The notes beneath the pieces were generated by a model that was given only the letters and a program-made list of their open reading frames with translations, had not been told where the DNA came from and ran no database searches. 64,000 nt of DNA from Candidula unifasciata (Eukaryota; Mollusca; Gastropoda; Stylommatophora; Geomitridae), in contig CAJHNH020006068.1 in assembly GCA_905116865.2 (NCBI GenBank), positions 209,205 through 273,204 on the forward strand. The letters are read 5' to 3'. A program made the translations under genes and the position numbers. Shown in pieces: positions 59,801 through 64,000 of the stretch (positions are counted from its first letter, which is position 1; each line of letters starts with the position of its first letter).

Positions 59801-61792
59801 AGATTTTTTTTTTTTTAGTTCATGTCATATGGTGTTGGTGCAACTTCCCACTAATAATTTCATTTAATATATTTAATCATATCATAATGTTGAATTGTCT
59901 AGCATCTTCTCTTTAGGTTTTCCATGGTTTCCCTTCTCTTTCAATATTCATAATTCATCTCTAGTACAAGAAAGTGGATTTTCCTCTTATCATGTGAATG
60001 ATCTTTTTTTCTTTATAAACTGATTTCTTTCAAGATGTTTTGATGACACTTTATTTTTCAACAGTCTTTAAAATTAAGTATAAAAATTAAAAATGTTTTC
60101 AATGATTTGTATAAGAAATGTATAAGAATGCATATTTAGGTGTCTTTTCTTTATTGCAGTATACAAAGAATGTCTCAGACAGAGAAACTTGTGTAAGTTA
60201 TTTGATCAAGAGGAGTGAAAAAAAAAAAAAAACAGCTGAATGTTTCCAAAACAGAAATTATTGTGCCTATTTATATATAGCCTGTGATATTTGCACCTTT
60301 CAGCCAAAACATCAAACTTCTTTAGACATTTGTTTTCTGAGCTAGCCTTTCTGGTTAGTTTTATGGGATGTTTCACAGCCTTGTTTGTATGGTGACTTTA
60401 TTATCACTTGGTCCATATGGGTTGTTCTTAGAGGACCCATTCTGTACAGACATGTGAGGCTGACTGGTCCTCAAGGGAAGGCAGGGACAGAACACAGATA
60501 TTTTCCACCATCCATAAAAGCTTCCATAACATGATGTTCTGGTACTTGGCTCACCCCCCAACAAAAACTGTCTTCTCTACAATGACTGCTTAAACTGTCA
60601 TCCATATGTTCAGCCTTCCTCTCTTTACTGGCTGCACCTACTAGGGTTGCAGTCTGAGACTTTGATTTCATTTACAAAATGGGCGTCTGCTTCCTCAGCA
60701 TATGTCAGTCTTCAAACTCTTGTTTTCTTTTGTTGTTTGACAATGTCTAATTGTAAAGATTCATTTTACTCACAAAAAGTGTTTACAAATATAGGTAAAT
60801 GTTCTGCAATATATTGAACGACACAGGAAATATATTTATCGGAGCTTTCCAGTTCTTTTTTTATGGAATCCTGGTTGTGAAACATTGCTGTAGATTAAAC
60901 GTAGACTAACTATTTTCTTTTTATAGTTGTGCAGAATTTGTAACTATTCATTTTGTGCAGATTTACATTCATGAAGCTGTTTTCAAGTCACGCAACAATG
61001 CTTTAATTCTTTCTGTATTTATACATGCTTTAACTCCTTAATCCCTGCACATGCATCATACTTTTTAAAATTATATTTCAGTATTTTAAATCATTACTAA
61101 CAACATTTTAGGTAATGATATTTTTTCCCCTTTTAACAAAAGATTGAGAGTTGAGTTACAAAATGGCTAATTTCTGAGCAATGTTTAAAGAGTTTTAATG
61201 GTGATATTATTATGTGATGAATATGTTTAAAAATCAATCTTCTTACCCCAAAGGTTCTGATAAATAATTTTATGTTTAGTAAGTGATTGTTTGGCAGACA
61301 ATCGCAGGTTAACAATTTAGTGTCATTCATTGCTGTACTAATTTTATACAAAAATAATTTGTTAAATAATAAAATAGTAGACATTACGTTAAATTTAAAT
61401 TAAACGTCTGCTAAATTTCTTGGAAAGCATTAACAGCTGGGTGTTTTTTTTTTTTAATAACTATTAGGTTTTTGCTAAGTAATTCTAACATTTATTCACC
61501 AAAGCTTTTAAACTATATGTCATCATTGTTACATATCTTGAATTTATTATCTTTTTTTTATTATCAGGAGGCTCGTGACACTGAGCCAGTTGATATAATG
61601 AAGCCAATGGAAATCCTAGCAGACGAAGAACTGGAAAGGTTGTCAGGATTGCTGCACCGTGACAATTTAGTGCGAGGGCTGGGCATCGTGGAGCATGTAT
61701 ACCGTTTACTGCACTGCACCCCGGGAACAATGGGTATAATTAAACCCGAGCAAAGAGCAGTTAACCAAACAGGAGGCCATAATCCTACCCTG
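27483..61792 (+). CDS. TTLL6: Tubulin polyglutamylase, TTLL6/TTLL13-like; 16 exons, 3' end outside or unidentified
   Basis: Family knowledge: TTLL6-type enzymes use ATP to add glutamates to side chains on tubulin tails, mainly in axonemes. Coding exons seen: 27483-27726, 31671-31812, 37480-37520, 39094-39212, 41137-41267, 42308-42464, 43408-43551, 44801-44886, 47259-47484, 49707-49888, 52773-52958, 55608-55776, 57067-57084, 58799-58825, 60160-60192, 61568-61792. All have AG/GT borders, phases match at every junction, and the total is 2130 nt (710 codons) without a stop. Rough residues: 1-105 acidic, 110-129 Lys/Arg-rich, 130-490 TTL/ATP-grasp domain (DDDDWTLYWTD, KPESGCQGRG, YKFDLRIYVL, HLTNYAINKH, LEVNHSPSF), 490-605 basic helical region, 636-710 C-terminal helices. 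An in-frame TGA at 27447 precedes the first ATG. Vertebrate TTLL6 and TTLL13 run to about 800-900 residues, so the C-terminus is probably missing. TTLL6 versus TTLL13 cannot be settled here; the family call is very secure. Confidence 0.93.
27743..28011 (-). repeat. SINE-A in TTLL intron 1, perfect duplication
   Basis: Antisense family member with tRNA-like head at its right end. The 13-bp duplication TGTTGTACATCTA lies at 27730-27742 and 28012-28024. The exon 1 donor GT is at 27727, so the SINE starts 16 nt inside the intron and leaves the splice site intact. Confidence 0.92.
28190..28600 (-). mobile_element. LINE 3' fragment, antisense
   Basis: The reverse complement reads FDHIERHNMLLKTILERK, then a TNSSLR segment and WGSIAANLHCG, matching the LINE end at 42640-42830 (WRSIAASLHCG). 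Confidence 0.65.
28935..29213 (+). mobile_element. LINE-R RNase H fragment
   Basis: Degenerate frames contain a VIYTDG-like start and then IQLEVVTAAFCWLEN. The end, TGATTGTAACTGACTC through GGCATGCTTCGTGCAGAG, aligns with 54990-55052. It stops abruptly at about 29213, where another LINE begins. Confidence 0.65.
29214..29850 (+). mobile_element. RTE-like LINE ORF2 C-terminus
   Basis: Reads EFIYLGSKVTPDEDSEK, then with shifts DVTSRINKANQAFAMLNNLW, LKSKLRIYKSNILGILLY, KMLAKQDHK-like and WRWLGHVCRMP-like segments, the usual post-RT portion of RTE-type LINEs. Several frameshifts. Confidence 0.8.
30388..30650 (+). repeat. SINE-B in sense orientation
   Basis: Starts CATGTGGGTTCCGGGGATCC, passes GAGTTGACTAATTGG and GGAACCAACAGTCTGC, and ends CCGGTGAACGCGAAGAAGAAG. 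It shows the family's (GAA)n tail in the forward direction. Confidence 0.8.
30680..31080 (-). mobile_element. LINE post-RT fragment, antisense
   Basis: The reverse complement reads FKLLGTWIASDR, ITEIKNKAERVKTAFYKIKN and ILCNKSMSFEVRK, homologous to the 24.6-24.8 kb LINE (YLGTVISSDGK, EIKSRIGQAKAAFLKIKN). Confidence 0.75.
31671..31812 (+). CDS. TTLL6: TTLL exon 2 (acidic then lysine/arginine-rich)
   Basis: The acceptor TTTCCAACAG and donor AA|GTAAGT are both good. The incoming phase 1 fits exon 1 and the outgoing phase is 2. The peptide goes from acidic (FDGEGLEEFTLP) to strongly basic (KKKKRRRKK), the basic block that precedes the TTL domain in TTLL6-type enzymes. Confidence 0.85.
32048..33332 (-). 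mobile_element. Tigger/pogo-like DNA transposon, decayed
   Basis: The left end CAGTGGAACCTTGCTTAACG, the right end (reverse complement CAGTACATTAACGAGC) and internal CGTTATGCGAA repeats are typical of Tigger-type termini; a TA precedes the left end. The minus strand encodes Tigger transposase pieces in two frames: FKKLYTKALFEHCLQVTEGT (within 32804-33100) and DIEELVEEHSQELTTQELME (within 32551-32781). The DNA-binding domain and most of the DDE core are missing. It sits in TTLL intron 2. Confidence 0.88.
34075..34195 (+). repeat. SINE-A fragment
   Basis: GTTGACCCAGCCTAAAAGTG, then a TCATGATTTTGACCAC segment and a TATAAAAGTATGGGCTAG end: an eroded family body. Confidence 0.45.
34270..34655 (+). 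mobile_element. LINE C-terminal fragment
   Basis: Frame KSYKRILRIPWAKKKGNIDV, then NSVLSGKLKYFGHSS, followed by a (GATGAT)n tail at about 34646-34660, as expected for RTE/jockey-like LINE 3' ends. Confidence 0.7.
34664..35160 (+). mobile_element. LINE C-terminal fragment, second family
   Basis: KTMEMRYLRRAAGVIIRGK, FKWFAHLARMPCEA and HRAWGRPRTR in shifting frames. It directly follows the preceding LINE fragment's tail. Confidence 0.7.
36020..36320. repeat. Pyrimidine (CT)-rich tract
   Basis: About 300 bp of almost pure C/T on the + strand inside TTLL intron 2. Open frames here are compositional. Confidence 0.85.
36321..37479. other. Rest of TTLL intron 2, nothing recognised
   Basis: AT-rich and apparently unique. 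Confidence 0.5.
37480..37520 (+). CDS. TTLL6: TTLL exon 3 (41 nt, start of TTL domain)
   Basis: This short exon is not visible as an open frame. It follows CATTTTCAG and ends at GTAG|GTAGGT. Read in phase 2 it gives WLNICLVNCKYDV, matching the family's NLxNCKYExVRR strand, and it supplies the phase change needed between exons 2 and 4. Introns 2 and 3 are 5.7 kb and 1.6 kb. Confidence 0.9.
37925..38275 (-). mobile_element. LINE-R 3' fragment, antisense
   Basis: The reverse complement includes GVLGNKQADRLAGSA-like RNase H, the block with ATATCCAGCTTGTCATA, and the 3' end CACTCCCATAAGTGCTC. Homologous to 14.25-14.72 kb. Confidence 0.8.
38600..38790 (+). repeat. Possible SINE (tRNA-like head)
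   Basis: CCCAAAGCGGTAGGGTGTTG resembles an A-box region and GCTGGACTCGATTCTATCC a B-box region. No second copy in the window. Confidence 0.35.
39094..39212 (+). CDS. TTLL6: TTLL exon 4
   Basis: Encodes RRTARKFGFKEV then DDDDWTLYWTD and RVMDMKKYQ, diagnostic of the TTL domain N-lobe in TTLL6/13. The acceptor is TATTTTCAG and the donor CAG|GTTTGA. Phase 1 in, phase 0 out. Confidence 0.95.
39555..39985 (-). mobile_element. LINE C-terminus, antisense, in TTLL intron 4
   Basis: The reverse complement reads NNRLKWLGNIERMSDDKEGK, HRPRGRLRRSWRDNVQTDL and TGNRRPTREMNGGG. Antisense relative of 19.76-20.25 kb. Confidence 0.82.
40548..40690 (-). repeat. SINE-A fragment
   Basis: ACTGGTACCCAGTTTAGGCT, then GGTCAACCTGGAGCCATGG, and a truncated head (GCGACTATGCTACCACAAC). 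Confidence 0.5.
41137..41267 (+). CDS. TTLL6: TTLL exon 5
   Basis: Encodes KINHFPGMSEICRKD and then the FPKTWCLPAD segment, near-invariant in TTLL polyglutamylases. The acceptor is TTGTTCCCCAG and the donor GA|GTAAGT. Phase 0 in, phase 2 out. Confidence 0.96.
41745..41830 (+). repeat. SINE-A fragment
   Basis: AAGTAGACCCAGCCTAAAAT, then GAGAAGTAAAGGCAGCCATC: a short eroded body piece in TTLL intron 5. Confidence 0.4.
42308..42464 (+). CDS. TTLL6: TTLL exon 6 (nucleotide-binding loop)
   Basis: Contains KNKTYILKPESGCQGRGIWV, the lysine plus glycine-rich loop that holds ATP in ATP-grasp ligases of this family, then MICQVYVTR. The acceptor is TTATCATCAG and the donor AGG|GTGAGA. Phase 2 in, phase 0 out. 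Confidence 0.96.
42640..42830 (+). mobile_element. LINE 3' fragment in TTLL intron 6
   Basis: Frame pieces READ as DNETSGRTTSRDGPTAV and CWRSIAASLHCGDGS, with a GATTGATTGATT tail. Matches the antisense copy at 28190-28360. Confidence 0.65.
43408..43551 (+). CDS. TTLL6: TTLL exon 7
   Basis: Encodes PFLIDGYKFDLRIYVLITS and GLARFATNKYSEP. The KFDLR strand is a hallmark of TTLL active sites. The acceptor is CTCTTTACAG and the donor ACA|GTAAGT. Phase 0 on both sides (48 codons). Confidence 0.96.
43790..44760. other. TTLL intron 7, nothing recognised
   Basis: Apparently unique sequence; short open frames without domains. Confidence 0.45.
44801..44886 (+). CDS. TTLL6: TTLL exon 8
   Basis: Encodes DNVYMHLTNYAINKHSQDF and ends at GSKR; HLTNYxxNK is a conserved TTLL catalytic-core motif. 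The acceptor is TCTTCTGAAG and the donor AAAAG|GTTATT. Phase 0 in, phase 2 out, matching exon 9. Confidence 0.95.
44965..45212 (-). repeat. SINE-B copy, diverged
   Basis: CAACTGTAAACCCCAGCGGT, then GATTCCTTGCCTCC, CAGATGCACC and GGAACCCACATGGG; no tail. Confidence 0.7.
46170..46385 (+). repeat. SINE-A, degenerate
   Basis: A B-box-like GGGTTTAAATCCGC, a T-run, then TTAGCTCAGCTTAAAATGGG, GGGAAGTAAAGGCAGTGAGC and ATGGGTCTGGCATC. Confidence 0.5.
46884..47033 (-). mobile_element. LINE-R 3' end fragment, antisense
   Basis: AAGAATTGACATTACAGCAC, then CATTCCCATGTGTGCTCC and GATGGTACCAGTTACA match the 3' end of the copies at 37.9 and 55.3 kb. Confidence 0.65.
47259..47484 (+). CDS. TTLL6: TTLL exon 9
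   Basis: Encodes ISTINRYLKEKGYD, IDDVIIKTLISAH, NYRTCFP and ACFEILGIDILLD, ending in KPNILE just before the metal-binding E-V-N motif. The usual family wording is KPWLLEVN, so Trp is replaced by Asn here. The acceptor is TTAAACAG and the donor GAA|GTGAGT. Phase 2 in, phase 0 out. Confidence 0.96.
47651..47872. repeat. (CTT)n microsatellite in TTLL intron 9
   Basis: About 200 bp of CTT repeats with TTTT and TATT interruptions, 167 nt downstream of exon 9. Poly-Ser/Leu/Phe frames are artefacts. Confidence 0.97.
47876..47975 (+). repeat. tRNA-like SINE head fragment
   Basis: GATAGTGCATTAGCTAGCAC resembles an A-box region and TTTTAATCCCATCTGAGG a decayed B box. Lies directly after the (CTT)n tract. 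Confidence 0.4.
48037..48329 (+). repeat. SINE-A, full length, perfect duplication
   Basis: The best forward copy: A box GGCAGAGCGGCTAGATGC, B-box region GTCGTGGGCTCGCTCCC, body with GACCACATCACCCATC and CCGATTGGTCTATAAAATAT, tail CCTAAAGGCGTGGAAAAGGG then a T-run. TTATTGATAGAGA is duplicated at 48024-48036 and 48330-48342 (13 bp). Confidence 0.93.
48765..49045 (-). repeat. SINE-B copy
   Basis: Begins CTTCTCCTTCTTATTCACC (tail in antisense), then GTGAACTCCAGCAGAAAGTT, CAGGCAGATGCACTTGATC and TTAGTCATTTCTTACGAC. Confidence 0.75.
49046..49706. other. Distal TTLL intron 9, nothing recognised
   Basis: Apparently unique; a C/T-rich part at 49310-49500. Confidence 0.45.
49707..49888 (+). CDS. TTLL6: TTLL exon 10 (E-V-N motif, end of TTL domain)
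   Basis: Begins VNHSPSFTTD, completing LEVNHSPSF with exon 9. The Glu and Asn of this motif bind Mg-ATP in the family. It continues through LDKEIKGTLIWDTL and a charged KYLEEERRRIKDRLLGK helix. The acceptor is CTTCTCCAG and the donor AA|GTTAGT. Phase 0 in, phase 2 out. Confidence 0.96.
50095..50960. repeat. 20-bp minisatellite in TTLL intron 10
   Basis: The unit GTTGTAGGGATGTAGACACT is nearly uniform in the core (about 50488-50756) and increasingly diverged on both sides (GTAGTGATGTAGATACT types). Long minus-strand frames arise from the 60-bp (3-unit) periodicity. Confidence 0.95.
51130..51345 (-). mobile_element. LINE fragment, antisense
   Basis: The minus frame reads SSRGRPLLRYKDVCKWDI, the RGRPxxRYKDVCK signature of a LINE ORF2 C-terminus. 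Confidence 0.7.
51385..51780 (+). mobile_element. LINE RNase H fragment, sense
   Basis: LIPGHAGVDGNERTDRLAGP is a LINE RNase H C-terminus, followed by a DHADIINALQEMRR region related to 56.6-56.7 kb (DRADVINAVW). Confidence 0.78.
51790..52362 (-). mobile_element. LINE RT-to-C-terminal fragment, antisense
   Basis: The minus strand reads FGIKISKTKTKVMVQGVNDR, PTVYIDGKELETVDQFTYL and LSPDQEINIRKGK, then a CLRIPGIKWQNKITN-like end. This is the region after YADD in jockey/RTE-type LINEs. TTLL intron 10 thus holds three LINE pieces in alternating orientation. Confidence 0.85.
52773..52958 (+). CDS. TTLL6: TTLL exon 11 (post-catalytic helical region)
   Basis: Encodes ENDHVGNFRRIYPLPG, EKYDKYFHSSGTLFQE and FKARQEMAR. 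These resemble the segment after the TTL domain in TTLL6/TTLL13, part of the cationic microtubule-binding region. The acceptor is GCCTTCCCAG and the donor AAG|GTACAT. Phase 2 in, phase 2 out. Confidence 0.95.
53918..54156 (-). repeat. tRNA-derived SINE, antisense (another family)
   Basis: The reverse complement has A-box-like TGGCCAAAAGGTTAGAATGC and B box GTTTGAATCCTC. TGTATACA occurs at both borders (8 bp), a possible short duplication. Confidence 0.6.
54940..55440 (+). mobile_element. LINE-R 3' fragment, sense, in TTLL intron 11
   Basis: Frame MIVTDSQSMLRKVETGMLHA, GHAGAVGHKQADRLAVSA and LRRMVLRGVTRRSG, then the 3' end through GTGGTGTTGATTCTTAATTC. The most complete LINE-R copy here. Confidence 0.82.
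55608..55776 (+). CDS. TTLL6: TTLL exon 12 (basic helical region)
   Basis: Encodes QQREEIIRKKEKFDGILKGK and RRKLSQRPTLPLRHL, strongly basic and consistent with microtubule contact. The acceptor is GCCTTTCAG and the donor GAG|GTATTC. Phase 2 in, phase 0 out; all later recognised exons are phase 0 on both sides. Confidence 0.92.
55825..56955 (+). mobile_element. LINE with RNase H domain, in TTLL intron 12
   Basis: Reads AILGCTKDI-like, YVLDLQTVATRHKVALVKA and SFLMAEAENLIQQVCDLDK, then an IVIYTDQS RNase H start, TMEITAASKALAWVAEQTAT, PGHAGVNGNERADQLSSNAP and RADVINAVW. It carries several stops and shifts. It begins about 50 nt after exon 12. Confidence 0.82.
57067..57084 (+). CDS. TTLL6: TTLL candidate micro-exon 13 (18 nt)
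   Basis: A long T-run plus CAG is followed by 18 nt (SSANGT) and the strong donor GTAAGT. It is phase 0 on both sides, so it can be kept or skipped without changing frame. It has no homology of its own; support is splice-site strength and phase. Confidence 0.65.
57105..57245 (+). repeat. SINE-A fragment
   Basis: TAGGAAGTAAAGGTGGCTGA, then GTAGACCATATCACC, CTGATCTATAAAAATATGAG and TCTGGCATC. It is only 20 nt after micro-exon 13. Confidence 0.65.
57262..57515 (+). repeat. SINE-A, degenerate full length
   Basis: A tRNA-like head (ACACAGTGGATAGATCTGG; GAGTTCAAATCTGC) with body GGGTTGACCCAGTCTTAATA and GATCACATCACCC. Tandem with the preceding fragment. Confidence 0.7.
57648..57911 (+). repeat. 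33-bp minisatellite resembling a tRNA A box, 8 copies
   Basis: Exactly eight 33-bp units of the type TGGGAGTCTAGTGGTTAGTG then CATTTGCCTTCA. TCTAGTGGTTAGTGC has the form of a tRNA A-box region (as in tRNA-Glu or SINE heads). One B-box-like GGTTCAGTC lies just downstream at 57926-57934. Frames on both strands are open because the unit is a multiple of 3. Confidence 0.9.
58660..58740 (+). mobile_element. LINE-R 3' terminus, short
   Basis: TTGTGGGTATGCCCAGTGTG then TTTGATGTTGATTCTTAAAT resembles the end of the 55.4-kb copy. It ends about 60 nt before micro-exon 14. Confidence 0.5.
58799..58825 (+). CDS. TTLL6: TTLL candidate micro-exon 14 (27 nt)
   Basis: TACTTTTTTCAG, then 27 nt (PRAVTPLLL), then donor GTAAGT. 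Phase 0 on both sides. The same logic as for the 18-nt exon applies; too short for homology. Confidence 0.68.
58826..60159. other. TTLL intron 14, nothing recognised
   Basis: AT-rich, apparently unique, with short A- and T-runs. Confidence 0.45.
60160..60192 (+). CDS. TTLL6: TTLL candidate micro-exon 15 (33 nt)
   Basis: TTTCTTTATTGCAG, then 33 nt (YTKNVSDRETC), then donor GTAAGT. Phase 0 on both sides. Together with the 18- and 27-nt exons it would form a tunable linker between the basic region and the C-terminal helices. Confidence 0.7.
60193..61567. other. TTLL intron 15, nothing recognised
   Basis: AT-rich. A 300-bp part at 60370-60670 has higher GC and minus-strand frames without recognisable domains. 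Confidence 0.45.
61568..61792 (+). CDS. TTLL6: TTLL exon 16 (C-terminal helical exon)
   Basis: The acceptor TTTATTATCAG opens 75 codons ending at CTG|GTAAAA, phase 0 on both sides. The peptide includes ADEELERLSGLLHRDNLVRG then IVEHVYRLLH, a helical segment reminiscent of the TTLL6/13 C-terminal region. The gene must continue, because no stop is reached in frame before the donor. Confidence 0.88.
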
Positions 61793-62084
61793 GTAAAAAG
61801 AGTTATGTACTTTTTGTGTTATGACAAATTATGCTGCTTTGTGTTCTTCTTCAGTGTGCTTACATAAGGATTTGTGTGATTTGTGTTGGAAAATGTTGTA
61901 ACATTTGAAGTAGAATCTGTGTAGTAATTTGCAGGCCATTTGCTAATTCACTTTGCTTTTCATTACTGTGACCTGCTTGCATGCTTTCTTAACCTTACAT
62001 TTTGTAAACAATATTAGCAGATGCTGCGTCTTTTTCATAACATCCTTTTTTCTGTCTTCTCTGACTGACTGACTTTTTCTGTCA

Positions 62085-62252
62085 TACCTTCGCCTTCTTC
62101 ATTTTCACCGGCTGTAAACTCTTCTGATGGAAAGTTTTGGTTGTTCGTCCATCTCCAACTTTAGTCTTGTTCTGAATCTGGGTGTTGTGTGCACATTCAT
62201 TTTACAGATCTGATTAATTTGTATGTTGATTGTTAATTCCTTGCCTCTCTTT
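62085..62252 (-). repeat. SINE-B, truncated at a microsatellite
   Basis: CTTCGCCTTCTTCATTTTCA, CCGGCTGTAAACTCTTCTGA, GGTTGTTCGTCC and GTTAATTCCTTGCCTCTC match the family up to the point where the (GTCT)n run begins. Confidence 0.75.

Positions 62253-64000
<1,748 letters not shown>

Noticed and set aside
60373..60671. Minus-strand frames in a GC-richer island of TTLL intron 15
   Set aside because: No domain recognised and no splice context. May be an unrecognised repeat.

Overview
This is eukaryotic genomic DNA: AT-rich, intron-containing, crowded with repeats, and without operons or prokaryotic signals. The mix points to a lophotrochozoan, most likely a gastropod mollusc: RTE-like and RNase H-bearing LINEs, several tRNA-derived SINE families, a Ty3/gypsy-like element with a coiled-coil Gag, and a TTLL6/13-type gene. 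The species assignment is inference.

Layout. Bases 1-27,400 are intergenic and repeat-dominated. They hold SINEs, a 19-bp tandem array (3.3-3.9 kb), AT and TG/TA microsatellites, and a perfect 27-bp palindrome (6,988). A 6-kb LTR retrotransposon with two near-identical LTRs (8,021-14,091) keeps gag and an RNase H remnant but lacks a recognisable reverse-transcriptase core and integrase. A 46-unit 33-bp minisatellite lies at 18.06-19.58 kb, a triplicated ~170-bp block at 21.4-22.0 kb, a LINE interrupted by two SINEs at 22.7-25.06 kb, and a foldback element carrying telomere-like motifs at 25.94-26.37 kb.

From 27,483 to at least 61,792 (+ strand) there is one real gene: a tubulin polyglutamylase of the TTLL6/TTLL13 group. 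I rebuilt it from 16 coding exons whose splice phases agree at every junction, giving 710 codons with no stop. It has an acidic N-terminus, a basic stretch, the ATP-grasp TTL domain, a basic helical segment like the TTLL microtubule-binding region, three micro-exons of 18, 27 and 33 nt (all phase 0), and a conserved C-terminal helical exon. The stop codon and 3' UTR are not identified and probably lie to the right. The introns are filled with SINEs, LINE fragments, a decayed Tigger/pogo DNA transposon, a 20-bp minisatellite and a 33-bp minisatellite that looks like an amplified tRNA A-box.

I see no rRNA, no bona fide tRNA gene, no CRISPR array and no second intact host gene. Most long open frames here are repeat artefacts. 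The points most worth follow-up are the serial micro-exons, the A-box minisatellite, the SINE placed 16 nt into intron 1, the gag-retaining LTR element and the foldback element.
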